Positions 37,118 through 46,497 of a stretch of DNA of 64,000 bases are shown here, one piece after another. The stretch is taken from positions 62,001 through 126,000 of the forward strand of contig JAGWVU010000004.1 of the NCBI GenBank assembly GCA_018970725.1. Reading direction: 5' to 3'. The position numbers and the translations under genes were made by a program. The stretch is from Verrucomicrobiota bacterium. Lineage in GTDB: Bacteria > Verrucomicrobiota > Verrucomicrobiia > Verrucomicrobiales > DEV007. A model generated the notes under the pieces. The model saw nothing but the letters and a program-made list of their open reading frames with translations. It did not search any database and was not told the DNA's origin. Position 1 is the stretch's first letter. Each line of letters starts with the position of its first letter.

Positions 37118-38529
37118 AACGGGTCGCCGTCATCGGAGCGGGCCCGGCCGGACTGACCGCTGCCTTGGAACTCTGCCGCCAGGGCTGCGACGTCGATCTT
37201 TACGAGGCGTCGCCCCACGTGGGTGGCATGGCCCGATCGTTCGATCTCTGGGGGGTGCCGGTCGACCTCGGTCCGCATCGCTTTTTCACCCGGGATCCCC
37301 GGATCAACCACTTTTGGCTGGAGCTCGCGGGAGACGATTTCGAGATGGTGCACCGGCTCACCCGGATTCACTATCGGGGCCGTTTTTACGATTACCCGCT
37401 CCGCGCCTCCAACGCCTTGCGCAACCTCGGCTGGGGGGAGGCCATGCGCTGCGGCGGCAGTTATCTCAAACAGAAGGCCCTCGGTGTGTTTCCCGGCACT
37501 GGACCGGGAAACTTCGAGGAGTGGGTCGTATCCGCCTTCGGCCGCCGCCTCTACGAACTCTTCTTCCGGGATTACAGCGAAAAACTGTGGGGAATTCCCT
37601 GCCGGGATCTGGACATCGATTTCGCCGCCCAACGGATCCAGCGTTTCTCCCTCGGGCGCGCCCTGCTCGCCGCCTTCGGCTGGGAACGGGACCGTCACAA
37701 GACGTTGACCGGGACCTTTGCCCACCCGTTGCGGGGAGCCGGAATCATCTATGAACGGATGGCGGAACGGATTCTGGCCGGGGGCGGGCGCATCCACCGC
37801 AACACCCCCGTCACCAGGATCGCCCGCTCGGGAAAGGGCGTCGTGCTTCCCGACGGCACGGCGCACGATTGTGATCACCTCGTCTCCACGATGCCCTTGA
37901 CCCAGCTCTGCCGCTGCCTTCCCGGGCTTCCCGAGGCGGTCATCGGCTCGCTCGACCGGCTGCGCTACCGGAACACCCTTCTTGTTTATCTCCGGGTGGC
38001 TCATGACGACCTGTTTCCGGATCAGTGGGTCTACGTGCAAACCCCGGAACTCCGGCTCGGACGCATCACCAACTTCCGGAACTGGCCCAGCGGCAAACAC
38101 GATCCCTCCGGCTCCTCGATCCTCGCGCTGGAATATTGGTGCGATCCGGCGGGCGACCTATGGACGTGCTCCGACCCGGCCCTGATCGCGCTCGGCGAGG
38201 GCGAACTGGCCCTGACCGGGTTGCTGCGGGGAGCCCAGGTCCTGGACGGACACGTTGTGCGCCTGCCATCCTGTTATCCGGTATATCGCAAGGGCTACCG
38301 CCAATGGTTGCAACCGATCGTCGATTTTCTGCGGCGGGACTACCCCGCGATCCATGCCATCGGTCGTTACGGTGCCTTCAAATACAACAATCAGGATCAC
38401 AGCATTCTCATGGGGCTGCTGGCGGCGGAGAACATCACCACCGGTGCCTCACATGATCTCTGGGCAATCAACACCGACTATGGCGTCTACCAGGAAGGCC
38501 CGGCCCCGTCGGTGACGCCAACGCGATAG
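37114..38529 (+). CDS. FAD-dependent UDP-galactopyranose mutase-like/amine oxidoreductase
   Basis: 471 residues with an N-terminal FAD-binding motif VAVIGAGPAGLTAALELCRQG (about 4-23, GXGXXG) and the second FAD contact GGMARSFDLWGVPVDLGPHRFF. The rest follows the NAD(P)-binding/amine-oxidase pattern, with FRDYSEKLWGIPCRDLD and a C-terminal GRYGAFKYNNQDHSILMGL that contacts the flavin. Proteins of this type are annotated as UDP-galactopyranose mutase-like or protoporphyrinogen oxidase-like and often occur with glycosyltransferases. Coupling to the GT87-like gene supports a cell-envelope sugar role. The frame is open upstream to 36796, but ATG 37114 is the natural start. Confidence 0.8.
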   Translation: MKRVAVIGAGPAGLTAALELCRQGCDVDLYEASPHVGGMARSFDLWGVPVDLGPHRFFTRDPRINHFWLELAGDDFEMVHRLTRIHYRGRFYDYPLRASNALRNLGWGEAMRCGGSYLKQKALGVFPGTGPGNFEEWVVSAFGRRLYELFFRDYSEKLWGIPCRDLDIDFAAQRIQRFSLGRALLAAFGWERDRHKTLTGTFAHPLRGAGIIYERMAERILAGGGRIHRNTPVTRIARSGKGVVLPDGTAHDCDHLVSTMPLTQLCRCLPGLPEAVIGSLDRLRYRNTLLVYLRVAHDDLFPDQWVYVQTPELRLGRITNFRNWPSGKHDPSGSSILALEYWCDPAGDLWTCSDPALIALGEGELALTGLLRGAQVLDGHVVRLPSCYPVYRKGYRQWLQPIVDFLRRDYPAIHAIGRYGAFKYNNQDHSILMGLLAAENITTGASHDLWAINTDYGVYQEGPAPSVTPTR

Positions 38530-38584
38530 GAGAGTGTTGCAAGCCTTCGCTCCCGGCCTATCATGAGCCATCCCCGGTCAGCTT

Positions 38585-41500
38585 ATGAGCGATTCCCCTC
38601 CTGCCGACGATTCGAATGGGCTGCCTCTGCTGCTTCTCATCCACGGCACCAGTGCCGGGCACGAGGCCGACGAAGGCGAGCGCTGGTGGCAGCAGGGAAG
38701 CCATGCTTGGAAGGCGTTCGAGGAACGGCTGGGTCAGGAGGTGGACATTCCCGATGGCAGTGATCAGGAGATCTTCCACTGGAGCGGGGAGAACGGTGAA
38801 CGGGCCCGGCATCAGGCGGCCATCGATCTGCTCGAGAAAATTCTCGGGTTCGAACGTCAGGGCCGCCCCTACCATCTCATCGGCCATAGTCATGGCGGCT
38901 CGGTCATCTGGCTCGCGCTGCAGATGGCGGTCAAACGACGTTGGTCGGCTTCCCAGGATCGGGAATTGCTCAAACTCAAGGGCCTGAGAAGTTGGGCCAC
39001 CGTCGGCACCCCCTTCCTCCAATTCCAAGGCTCCTTTCTGGGGCGCTGGCAAGGCAAGGTCATCGCCGCCCTCACCTTCCTCTTCGTCGTCGGCGTCCTC
39101 GCTTTCCTCGCCTGGCACCTCAACCACCGCTTCGAACTCTCCTCGCATTGGGAGGAATTCCGCGTCGCCCGTCAGGAACACCAGGCCGCACCGGGCACCG
39201 CCTCGAGTGTCGAATCGGTGAGAGACGCCAAAACAGTGTCCGACAAGCTGGCTCTCCGCGGGAGGGAACAGATCCGAGAGACCGGGGAACGCTTCGGCCA
39301 AGCCATCGAAAACGAGGTCCTCCGCGTCTCGAGCGTGACCCGCCCCAACACCATCTTCGATTGGATCCTGCTCGGAGTCATCGGCGTGGCGGCCCCCACC
39401 CTGGCCTCGGCCCTCTTCATCGGTCTCAGCGCCATCCGCATCGAGGCCCAGTCCGTCCGGAGGGAATCCCGCATCAAACAGGAGGCCTTCCTCCAGTTCG
39501 GGGAACGCTGGCTCGGCATCTGGTCCAGGGAGGACGAGGCCATCAACGGTCTCCGAGGCTCGCTCCGCCTCTCCGGCCAAGTCATGCCCAGACTCGCCGT
39601 GCCCGACCACCGCGTCTTCATCTCCGACCGCGTCGTCCAATTCAACCGCAAAATCGTCCGCTGGCTCATCGCCCCGCTTTACAACCGGGTCGTCGCACCG
39701 AGCGGAGACGAGTTCCTTTGGGTGCGCATCTCCAAAAGCGCTCAGGGACACGATCGCCCCGGTTGCAGTCTGAGCGATGTCACAGAGGGACCGATCAGCC
39801 TTCCCGGCTTCCGCTACCCGGCCATCCCCGAAGCACTCGACCGCAGCCTCATCGAAGGGGCCAACGCCAAGCTCGACAAGCGGGCCGGAGCCATCCTCAC
39901 CCAAGCGCGCTCCGCCCTTTCCCAGTATGCCTGGGGCTCCTCCGCCATGCCGGCGCTCGTCGGAGAGCAAACCTCCGTGATGCACGGGGATGAACTCGTT
40001 CACACCTCCTACTTCACCCACCCGGAAGTCATCGACCTGCTCTCCCTCCACATCGAACAGGCAAACGCCGCCCTCCCGGATGAGCATTCTCCGGCCCCGG
40101 CCCCGGTCACGGCGAGGTACGATTCCTGGGCCCAGTGGCTGACCATCTTCAAGACGAAAATCCGCGAGGAAATCCTCGGGGACCAGACCCTCCGCAGCGG
40201 AGGCCTGCCCGAACTGGGCCACCCCAACTGGCTCGCACTCATCGCCCTCGGCCTCTGGCTCAGCGTTCTCCTCCTCGCCCCTCTTTACATCTTCCTCGGG
40301 GTCACCCACCCCCTCGCCGTGCTTTCCGAAGCCGTCGGTCTTCACTCCACCGGTGCCGTCGCCGGCGCCCTGCTCGTCGTCTCCATCATTCTATTCCCCT
40401 TGGCAGGCTTCCTTCTCAGTTTCCCCGCCGTCCACCGCGCCTCCCGCGGTGCCCTCCGCGGCTCCGTCGCCCGCTGCATCGTCGAACTCAGCCTCTACAC
40501 CCTGTTCGCCGCCTCCATCGGTTTCGGTGGCTGGTATACCTGGGACCGCTTCTTCAGCAAGGATGACCCCATCCCGGACCTCGCCCTTGGTTTCCGCGAG
40601 GCCGAGGGAAACCTCATCACGGCCACCAGCACGAACATCAAGCTGCGCCACCTCTCCACCGGCCGGGTCCGGGCCACCATCGATGCCCGGCAGGTCCGGT
40701 GCATCGCCACCAGCGCGGATCAAAGCAAGGTCGCCTACGCCACCGGAGGCACCATCCAAGTCATCGATATCGGCAGCCGCAAACCGTTCTCCGTCATCGA
40801 TGCCTACGGCGTCAAAAGCATCGCACTCAATTCTGCCGGACTCGTCGTCGCCAGCGGGCACCGCGACGGCACCGTCCAGCTTTGGTATTCCCCCACCGGT
40901 TCCCGAATCGCCCACCTCACCGGCCATCAAGACTGGGTGCGCGCCATCGCTTTTCACCCGGGCGGAACCTCGCTGGCCTCCGGTGGCGATGACCGCACCA
41001 TCCGGCTTTGGAACGGCGGGACCACGAACCGAGACACCGTTTTGCAGGGTCACGGCGGCGCCCTCAGGGCCCTTGCTTACTCACCGGATGGCTCTCTGCT
41101 CGCCAGCGGAGCCCATGAGGACGAATCCATCCGCCTCTGGGAGGTCGCCACCGCGCGGCCCCTGACTCCCCAGCCCGCCCACCCCGGAGGCGTCCGTTCC
41201 CTCAGCTTCCATCCCTCCGGCTCCCTGCTCGCCTCCGGCGGCGAAGACAAATGCGTCCGCATCTGGGCCGTCGAAAACGGTTCCCTCGTCCTCCGGCACT
41301 CCCTGCCTCCCCATCCGGAAATGATCAGCAGCGTCGTTTTCGACCGCAGCGGCAGCCTGCTCGCCAGCCGTTGCCGCAGCCAGCTCGTCAAAATTTGGGA
41401 TCCGCTTACCGGCAAACTGATTCGCAGCCTCACCGACTTCGATGCCGAGGTCAACGGCATCGCCTTTCTCCCCGACTCCAGCGGCGTCTTCATCAGCAGC

Positions 41501-42340
41501 GACCATGTCCACGCCCGGGTCGTGGATCCGGACTCCGGGAAAATCATGGCCAGTGTCATGGGACAGAAAAAGGCTCTCACCTCCGCCGTGAGCCCCAAGG
41601 GAAACCTCCTCGCCACCGCCGATGGTCCGAACGTCCATCTCTGGAACGCTCAAACCGGCGACTGGATCCGCCAGCTCGGCGATGCCTCTTCGGGCCATGC
41701 CGATGACGTTTACGCCCTCTCCTTCAGCCCGGACGGTGCCACGCTGGCCAGCGGCGGGGATGACAACCGGGTCATTCTTTGGACGGTCGCCACCGGCCTT
41801 CCCAAAGCGATTCTCGCCGGCCACACGCACTGGGTCCGCGGTGTCGCCTTCAGCCCCAACGGCCGCCTTCTCGCCAGCGCCAGCTACGACCAAACCGTCC
41901 GGATCTGGAACAGCGCCACCGGCACGCTCACGCACACCCTCACCGGCCACGGCCAAAGCGTGCGCGCCGTCGCCTTCCGCTCCGATGGCAAGATGCTGGC
42001 CTCCGGTGGCCTCGAGCCGGCCGTGCGCTTGTGGGAGCCCGTCTCCGGCCGGGAAATCGGCAAGCTCGACCTCACCGAACCCGGGGAAATCACCGCCCTG
42101 GCCTTTCAACCCGGCGGCCCCCTGCTGGCCACGGGCGGAAACGGAAATGCCGTGAAACTTTGGGATCCGGGATCCGGAATCCAGGTCCTCTCGCTCGAGG
42201 GGCACTTCCTTCCCGTCACCGCCCTCGGTTTCGACCCCGATGGCACCCGACTCGCCTCGGGGAGCAAGGACTATACCGTTCGGGTTTGGGACACCGTGAC
42301 TGGCGCCCTGCTCAACATTGTAGGCGACCGCCGCCGCTGA
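38585..42340 (+). CDS. Alpha/beta-hydrolase, membrane domain and 14 WD40 repeats in one chain
   Basis: 1251 residues. Residues 14-150 look like a serine hydrolase: LLLLIHGTS (16-23) and the nucleophile elbow LIGHSHGGSVI (98-108, Ser102). Five membrane helices are likely: about 159-178, 258-283, 546-568, 580-604 and 622-640. From about 670 to the end there are 14 WD40 repeats, recognisable by phrases such as FSPDGATLASGGDDNRVILW and GH..WV; this count suggests two seven-bladed propellers. A cytosolic lipase/esterase tethered to the membrane and controlled by propeller binding is plausible. I know no characterised protein of this layout. The gene starts 55 bases after the oxidoreductase; the NHL gene follows 46 bases later. 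Confidence 0.72.
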   Translation: MSDSPPADDSNGLPLLLLIHGTSAGHEADEGERWWQQGSHAWKAFEERLGQEVDIPDGSDQEIFHWSGENGERARHQAAIDLLEKILGFERQGRPYHLIGHSHGGSVIWLALQMAVKRRWSASQDRELLKLKGLRSWATVGTPFLQFQGSFLGRWQGKVIAALTFLFVVGVLAFLAWHLNHRFELSSHWEEFRVARQEHQAAPGTASSVESVRDAKTVSDKLALRGREQIRETGERFGQAIENEVLRVSSVTRPNTIFDWILLGVIGVAAPTLASALFIGLSAIRIEAQSVRRESRIKQEAFLQFGERWLGIWSREDEAINGLRGSLRLSGQVMPRLAVPDHRVFISDRVVQFNRKIVRWLIAPLYNRVVAPSGDEFLWVRISKSAQGHDRPGCSLSDVTEGPISLPGFRYPAIPEALDRSLIEGANAKLDKRAGAILTQARSALSQYAWGSSAMPALVGEQTSVMHGDELVHTSYFTHPEVIDLLSLHIEQANAALPDEHSPAPAPVTARYDSWAQWLTIFKTKIREEILGDQTLRSGGLPELGHPNWLALIALGLWLSVLLLAPLYIFLGVTHPLAVLSEAVGLHSTGAVAGALLVVSIILFPLAGFLLSFPAVHRASRGALRGSVARCIVELSLYTLFAASIGFGGWYTWDRFFSKDDPIPDLALGFREAEGNLITATSTNIKLRHLSTGRVRATIDARQVRCIATSADQSKVAYATGGTIQVIDIGSRKPFSVIDAYGVKSIALNSAGLVVASGHRDGTVQLWYSPTGSRIAHLTGHQDWVRAIAFHPGGTSLASGGDDRTIRLWNGGTTNRDTVLQGHGGALRALAYSPDGSLLASGAHEDESIRLWEVATARPLTPQPAHPGGVRSLSFHPSGSLLASGGEDKCVRIWAVENGSLVLRHSLPPHPEMISSVVFDRSGSLLASRCRSQLVKIWDPLTGKLIRSLTDFDAEVNGIAFLPDSSGVFISSDHVHARVVDPDSGKIMASVMGQKKALTSAVSPKGNLLATADGPNVHLWNAQTGDWIRQLGDASSGHADDVYALSFSPDGATLASGGDDNRVILWTVATGLPKAILAGHTHWVRGVAFSPNGRLLASASYDQTVRIWNSATGTLTHTLTGHGQSVRAVAFRSDGKMLASGGLEPAVRLWEPVSGREIGKLDLTEPGEITALAFQPGGPLLATGGNGNAVKLWDPGSGIQVLSLEGHFLPVTALGFDPDGTRLASGSKDYTVRVWDTVTGALLNIVGDRRR

Positions 42341-42386
42341 TTCCGGGGATTGCCTTCGGCCTGGCCCCGTGGCAGGCTCCCTCCCC

Positions 42387-43412
42387 ATGGAATCCATCGC
42401 CCGCCGCCGCTGGCTTCAGACCGCCGCCGCCGCCACTTTCGGTCTCCCCTCCCTTCGCGCCCAGTCCCCCGGGATCCTCGGGCAGGCGGATTTTCGTTAC
42501 CGTCTGGTCCCCGGCTGGGGCGTGCTCGACGCCCGAACCCCCGTCAAAAACGGGCACGGCTTGGTCGTCGATTCCTCCGGTCATCTCATCTTCCTCACGG
42601 ATCACCCGGCCAATCAGGTCATCATTTATGATTCCAACGGCCGTCTGGTCCACAAATGGGGCACCGAATTTCCGGGAGCCCACGGGCTTTCCCTCGTCCG
42701 TGAGGCCGACCGGGAGGTTCTTTTCCTCACCTGCCTGCAGACCCACCGGGTGGTCAAGGCCACGACCGACGGACGAATTCTCGAGGAATGGCACTGGCCA
42801 GCCTCAACCGGAAAGTATGAGAGCGAGTCCCAGTACAAACCATCCTGGACCCTCCACCTTCCCGGCGGGGAATTCTTCGTGCTGGATGGTTACGGGCGCG
42901 ACTACATCTTGCACCACGACGCCAACGGCCGGTTCGTGAACGCCTTCGGCGGCCCGGAAGGCGGCATCCCCCATTGGGGTCCTCACGGAGGCATGGCCAT
43001 CACGCCCGCGCCCGGTCAGGCGGAGCTCCTCATCGCCATGAGCGATCAACAACATCTCCTCCGGCTCGATCCCCGGGGCGGCAAACTGGGCGAGGTGGCC
43101 CTGCCGGGCGGTAACCCCCGCCAGATCCGCCACCATGACGGACACTACTTCGTCGCCCACCTCGCGGACAACTGGCCCGCGGACCGCCAATCCCGCGGTT
43201 TCGTCTCCGTGCTCGACGCCAATTTCCGCGTCGTGGCCAACATCGGAGGCCACGCCCCGGAATACGACGACGCCGGAAAGTTAAGCCGCATGCGCAACGA
43301 TTCGCCCGTCTTCCTCCATCCGCACGACCTCGCCATCGACCCGGCAGGCGACCTCTTCGTCGCCCAATTCGCCTCGGGCAACACCTACCCTTTGAAGTTC
43401 GAGCGGGTCTAA
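42387..43412 (+). CDS. Tat-exported NHL-repeat protein
   Basis: About 341 residues. It begins ESIARRRWLQTAAAATFGLPS, a Tat-type signal. The mature part is an NHL/six-bladed propeller with repeats such as GHGLVVDSSGHLIFLTDHPANQV, HGLSLVREADREVLFLT and HPHDLAIDPAGDLFVAQF. Such proteins are close to peptidylglycine alpha-amidating lyase-like and 6-bladed TolB-like families common in Planctomycetes and Verrucomicrobia. Catalytic activity cannot be claimed. ATG 42387 is used; an earlier ATG at 42369 adds six residues. The 207 bases after it (43413-43619) contain no convincing gene or signal. Confidence 0.75.
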   Translation: MESIARRRWLQTAAAATFGLPSLRAQSPGILGQADFRYRLVPGWGVLDARTPVKNGHGLVVDSSGHLIFLTDHPANQVIIYDSNGRLVHKWGTEFPGAHGLSLVREADREVLFLTCLQTHRVVKATTDGRILEEWHWPASTGKYESESQYKPSWTLHLPGGEFFVLDGYGRDYILHHDANGRFVNAFGGPEGGIPHWGPHGGMAITPAPGQAELLIAMSDQQHLLRLDPRGGKLGEVALPGGNPRQIRHHDGHYFVAHLADNWPADRQSRGFVSVLDANFRVVANIGGHAPEYDDAGKLSRMRNDSPVFLHPHDLAIDPAGDLFVAQFASGNTYPLKFERV

Positions 43413-43619
43413 AAAACTCCGACGCACCCGTGATGGGGAGGATGAGGCCAGAATCGCAACCAAAACGATGGTCCACGTTCCCGTTGACCGTGGCTAACGG
43501 CCGGACTTTCGAGGCGCCTCATCGCGATTACGTCTTTCTCCCGCCTCGCTCAAGGCAATGCCGAAGCCTACCCCCACTGGGAAAATTTGACCAAGGAACC
43601 TCGGTAGCGGATACAAGTC

Positions 43620-45032
43620 TCAGATCAGGATTTCGCGGATGACCCGGGCACCTTCGACGCCTGTGAGCCGGGCGTCGAGTCCTTGGAATTTGAAGCTGAA
43701 GGCATTGTGCTCCACACCGAGCTGATGGAGCATGGTGGCGTGCAGGTCGTGCACCGTGGTGACCTTGTCCACCGCGGCGTAACCGAGATCATCGGTGGCT
43801 CCATGAACCATGCCCCCGCGGAGACCCGCTCCGGCCATCCACACGGACATGGCCTTGTTGTGGTGATCCCGCCCGTTTCCTTGGGACATCGGCGTGCGCC
43901 CGAATTCCCCGGCCCAGACGATGAGGGTATCCTCGAAGAGACCCCGTTGCTTGAGGTCGGTGATGAGGGCCATGCAGGCCCGGTCGATTTCCAATGCCTT
44001 CATGGCGATGCCTTCCTTCACGCCTCCATGATGATCCCAGTCCTTGTGATAGAGCTGGATGAAACGGGTGCCCCGCTCCGCCAACCGCCGGGCGAGCAGA
44101 CAGTTGGAGGCAAACGAACCGTCGCCGGGCTGGCAACCGTAAAGCTCCAGGGTTTTGGCCCCTTCTCCCGAGACATCCATGAGGTCCGGGATGCTGGCCT
44201 GCATTTGGAAAGCCATCTCGTATTGGGCGATGCGCGTGGCGATCTCCGGATCCGCGAGCGCAGCTTCACGCTGCCGGTTGAGCGCGTTGATGGCGGAGAC
44301 ATCCCCGCCCTGGACCTCCCGTTTCACCCCGGGCGGGTTGGTCAAGTAAAGAACCGGATCGCCCTTGGCACGGAGCTGCACCCCCTGATACTTGGAGGGG
44401 AGGAACCCACTGCTCCACTGGCGCGCGGCGATCGGCTGGTTCTGGCCGCCCTTGCCAAGGGAGGTGAGCACGACAAAGCCCGGAAGATTCTCCGACTCGG
44501 TCCCGAGTCCGTAAGTGATCCAGGCTCCCATGCTGGGGCGCCCCGCGATCTGGGAGCCGGTGTTCATGAACATGTGGGCCGGATCATGGTTGATGGCGTC
44601 CGTCGTCATCGAACGGATCAGGCAGATGTCATCGATCACGGAGCCGAGGTGAGGAAAGAGCGAGCAGATTTCGATCTGGCTTTGTCCGAACTTGGTGAAC
44701 GGGTGCTGGGGCCCGAAGCAGGTTAGGGGCCGGCCCTGAAGCTGCGCGAGCTGTTGTCCCTTGGTGAGACTCTCCGGCATCGGCTTACCGTCCATTTCGG
44801 CCAGTTTGGGCTTGGGATCGAACGTCTCGAGGTGGGAGGGACCACCGGCCATGGAAAGCCAGATGACACGCCGCGCTTTTTGCGGCAGCGGCAGGGCTGA
44901 CAGCACTCCGTCCAGAGGAGCCGCCACCGTATGCCGGGGATTGAGGAGGGAGGAGAGCGCCGCCGCCCCAAGTCCCTGGGTGGAACGCGCCAGAAAGGCC
45001 CGGCGATGGAAGTGGGTGAACCCGGAATGCAT
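43620..45032 (-). CDS. DUF1501 family protein, copy 1
   Basis: About 470 residues starting MHSGFTHFHRRAFLARSTQ, a Tat-type signal. It carries the DUF1501 pattern: KRAKRVIWLSMAGG-like opening (ARRVIWLSMAGGPSHLETFDPKP), a central ICLIRSMTTDAINHDPAHMFMNTGS, RRLAERGTRFIQLYHKDWDHHGG and the C-terminal WAGEFGRTPMSQGNGRDHHNKAMSVWMAGAGLRGG. DUF1501 has an alkaline-phosphatase/sulfatase-like fold; substrates are unknown. It is 22 bases after copy 2 and clearly its paralogue. Starting at TTG 45062 is possible but would overlap copy 2; ATG 45032 is preferred. Confidence 0.88.
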   Translation of the reverse strand: MHSGFTHFHRRAFLARSTQGLGAAALSSLLNPRHTVAAPLDGVLSALPLPQKARRVIWLSMAGGPSHLETFDPKPKLAEMDGKPMPESLTKGQQLAQLQGRPLTCFGPQHPFTKFGQSQIEICSLFPHLGSVIDDICLIRSMTTDAINHDPAHMFMNTGSQIAGRPSMGAWITYGLGTESENLPGFVVLTSLGKGGQNQPIAARQWSSGFLPSKYQGVQLRAKGDPVLYLTNPPGVKREVQGGDVSAINALNRQREAALADPEIATRIAQYEMAFQMQASIPDLMDVSGEGAKTLELYGCQPGDGSFASNCLLARRLAERGTRFIQLYHKDWDHHGGVKEGIAMKALEIDRACMALITDLKQRGLFEDTLIVWAGEFGRTPMSQGNGRDHHNKAMSVWMAGAGLRGGMVHGATDDLGYAAVDKVTTVHDLHATMLHQLGVEHNAFSFKFQGLDARLTGVEGARVIREILI

Positions 45033-45054
45033 GAGTCTGGAAACGATTGAAAGT

Positions 45055-46476
45055 TCAGGCAAGGATTTCCTTGATGACCCGCGCGCCCTCGACGCCGGTC
45101 AGGCGGGCGTCGAGCCCCTGGAACTTGTAACTGAAGGCGGTGTGGTCAATCCCGAGTTGGTGCAGCATGGTAGCATGCAGATCGTGCACCGTGACCACCC
45201 CTTCTTCGGCCGCATAGCCAAGCTCATCGGTGGCGCCGAAGACCATCCCGCGCCGAATCCCCGCACCGGCGATCCACAGCGACATCGCCTTGTTGTGGTG
45301 GTCCCGCCCCGCCGGTCCCTTGTTGCCTTGCTTCATCGGGGTGCGCCCGAACTCGCCGCTCCAAACGAGAAGCGTGTCCTCGAACAACCCCCGCTGTTTC
45401 AGGTCGGTGATCAAAGCGGCGCAGGCGCGGTCCACCTCCGCGGCGCGGAGCGGCAATTCCTCCCGCAGCAGGCTGTGATGATCCCAGTCCCGGTGATAAA
45501 GCTGGATGAACCGGGTTCCGCGCTCGGCAAGACGGCGGGCGAGGAGACAATTGGAGGCGAAGGATCCATCCCCGGGCCGGCAACCATAGAGATCGAGGAT
45601 CCGCGGATCCTCGCGACTGAGATCGACCAGATCGGGCACACTGGCCTGCATCCGGAAGGCCAGTTCGTATTGGGCGATCCGCGTGGCGATCTCAGGGTCC
45701 GCGAGCACGGGTTCAATCTGCCGGTTGAGCGCGTTGATCGCGGCGACATCGCCTCCTTGGGCCTCGCGTGAGACGCCGGGCGGGTTCCCCAGATAGAGGA
45801 CCGGGTCGCCCTTGGCCCTGAGTTGGACGCCCTGATGACGGGAGGGCAGGAACCCGCTGCTCCACTGCCGGGCGGAAATGGGTTGCGGCGACCGGGCCGG
45901 AGACCCGGTGGAAACGAGGACCACGAACCCGGGCAGGTCTTCCGCCTCACTCCCCAATCCGTAGGTCAGCCAAGCCCCCATGCTCGGTCTCCCCGCGATC
46001 TGGGAACCCGTGTTCATGAACATGTGGGCCGGATCATGATTGATCGCCTCCGTGGTCATTGACTTCACGAGGCAAAGGTCATCGACCACCGAACCGAGGT
46101 GCGGCAGGAGCTCGGAAAGTTCGGTCTCGTTGCGACCGAATTTCCGGAAGCGGAATTGGGGCCCCTGACAGATCAGCCGTTGCCCCTGCAATTGCGCCAG
46201 TTGTTGCCCTTTGGTGAAGCTTTCGGGCATCGGTTGGCCGTCCATCGCGGCGAGTTTCGGCTTGTGATCGAACAACTCGAGCTGCGAAGGCCCGCCAGCC
46301 ATGGTCATCCAAATGACCCGCTTCGCCTTGCGGGGCAAGGGCAGTCCGGTCAATGGGCCGGCTCCCGGCGCTCCCAAAAGCCGGCCCGGCTCAAGAAACG
46401 AAGCCAGAGCCACACCTCCGAGGCCTTGGGCGGACCTTCCCAAAAACGCGCGGCGCGATGCGTCGACCGGGTTCAT
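45055..46476 (-). CDS. DUF1501 family protein, copy 2
   Basis: 473 residues starting MNPVDASRRAFLGRSAQG, a Tat signal with Arg-Arg at 8-9. It is about 70% or more similar to copy 1 by eye over most of its length, sharing MTTEAINHDPAHMFMNTGSQ, SARQWSSGFLPSRHQGVQL and WSGEFGRTPMKQGN. Differences cluster in the signal region and around residues 215-225. It is 21 bases downstream of the DUF1549/DUF1553 gene. In Planctomycetes and Verrucomicrobia a DUF1501 gene normally follows such a gene one to one, so this copy is the likely original and copy 1 the tandem duplicate. Confidence 0.9.
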   Translation of the reverse strand: MNPVDASRRAFLGRSAQGLGGVALASFLEPGRLLGAPGAGPLTGLPLPRKAKRVIWMTMAGGPSQLELFDHKPKLAAMDGQPMPESFTKGQQLAQLQGQRLICQGPQFRFRKFGRNETELSELLPHLGSVVDDLCLVKSMTTEAINHDPAHMFMNTGSQIAGRPSMGAWLTYGLGSEAEDLPGFVVLVSTGSPARSPQPISARQWSSGFLPSRHQGVQLRAKGDPVLYLGNPPGVSREAQGGDVAAINALNRQIEPVLADPEIATRIAQYELAFRMQASVPDLVDLSREDPRILDLYGCRPGDGSFASNCLLARRLAERGTRFIQLYHRDWDHHSLLREELPLRAAEVDRACAALITDLKQRGLFEDTLLVWSGEFGRTPMKQGNKGPAGRDHHNKAMSLWIAGAGIRRGMVFGATDELGYAAEEGVVTVHDLHATMLHQLGIDHTAFSYKFQGLDARLTGVEGARVIKEILA

Positions 46477-46497
46477 CGGACAGTTCGGCGGCCCTGA

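Noticed and set aside
40590-42340. WD40 repeats as DNA-level recombination repeats
   Set aside because: The repeats are conserved as protein motifs but are diverged at DNA level, so they reflect an old propeller rather than recent tandem duplication.
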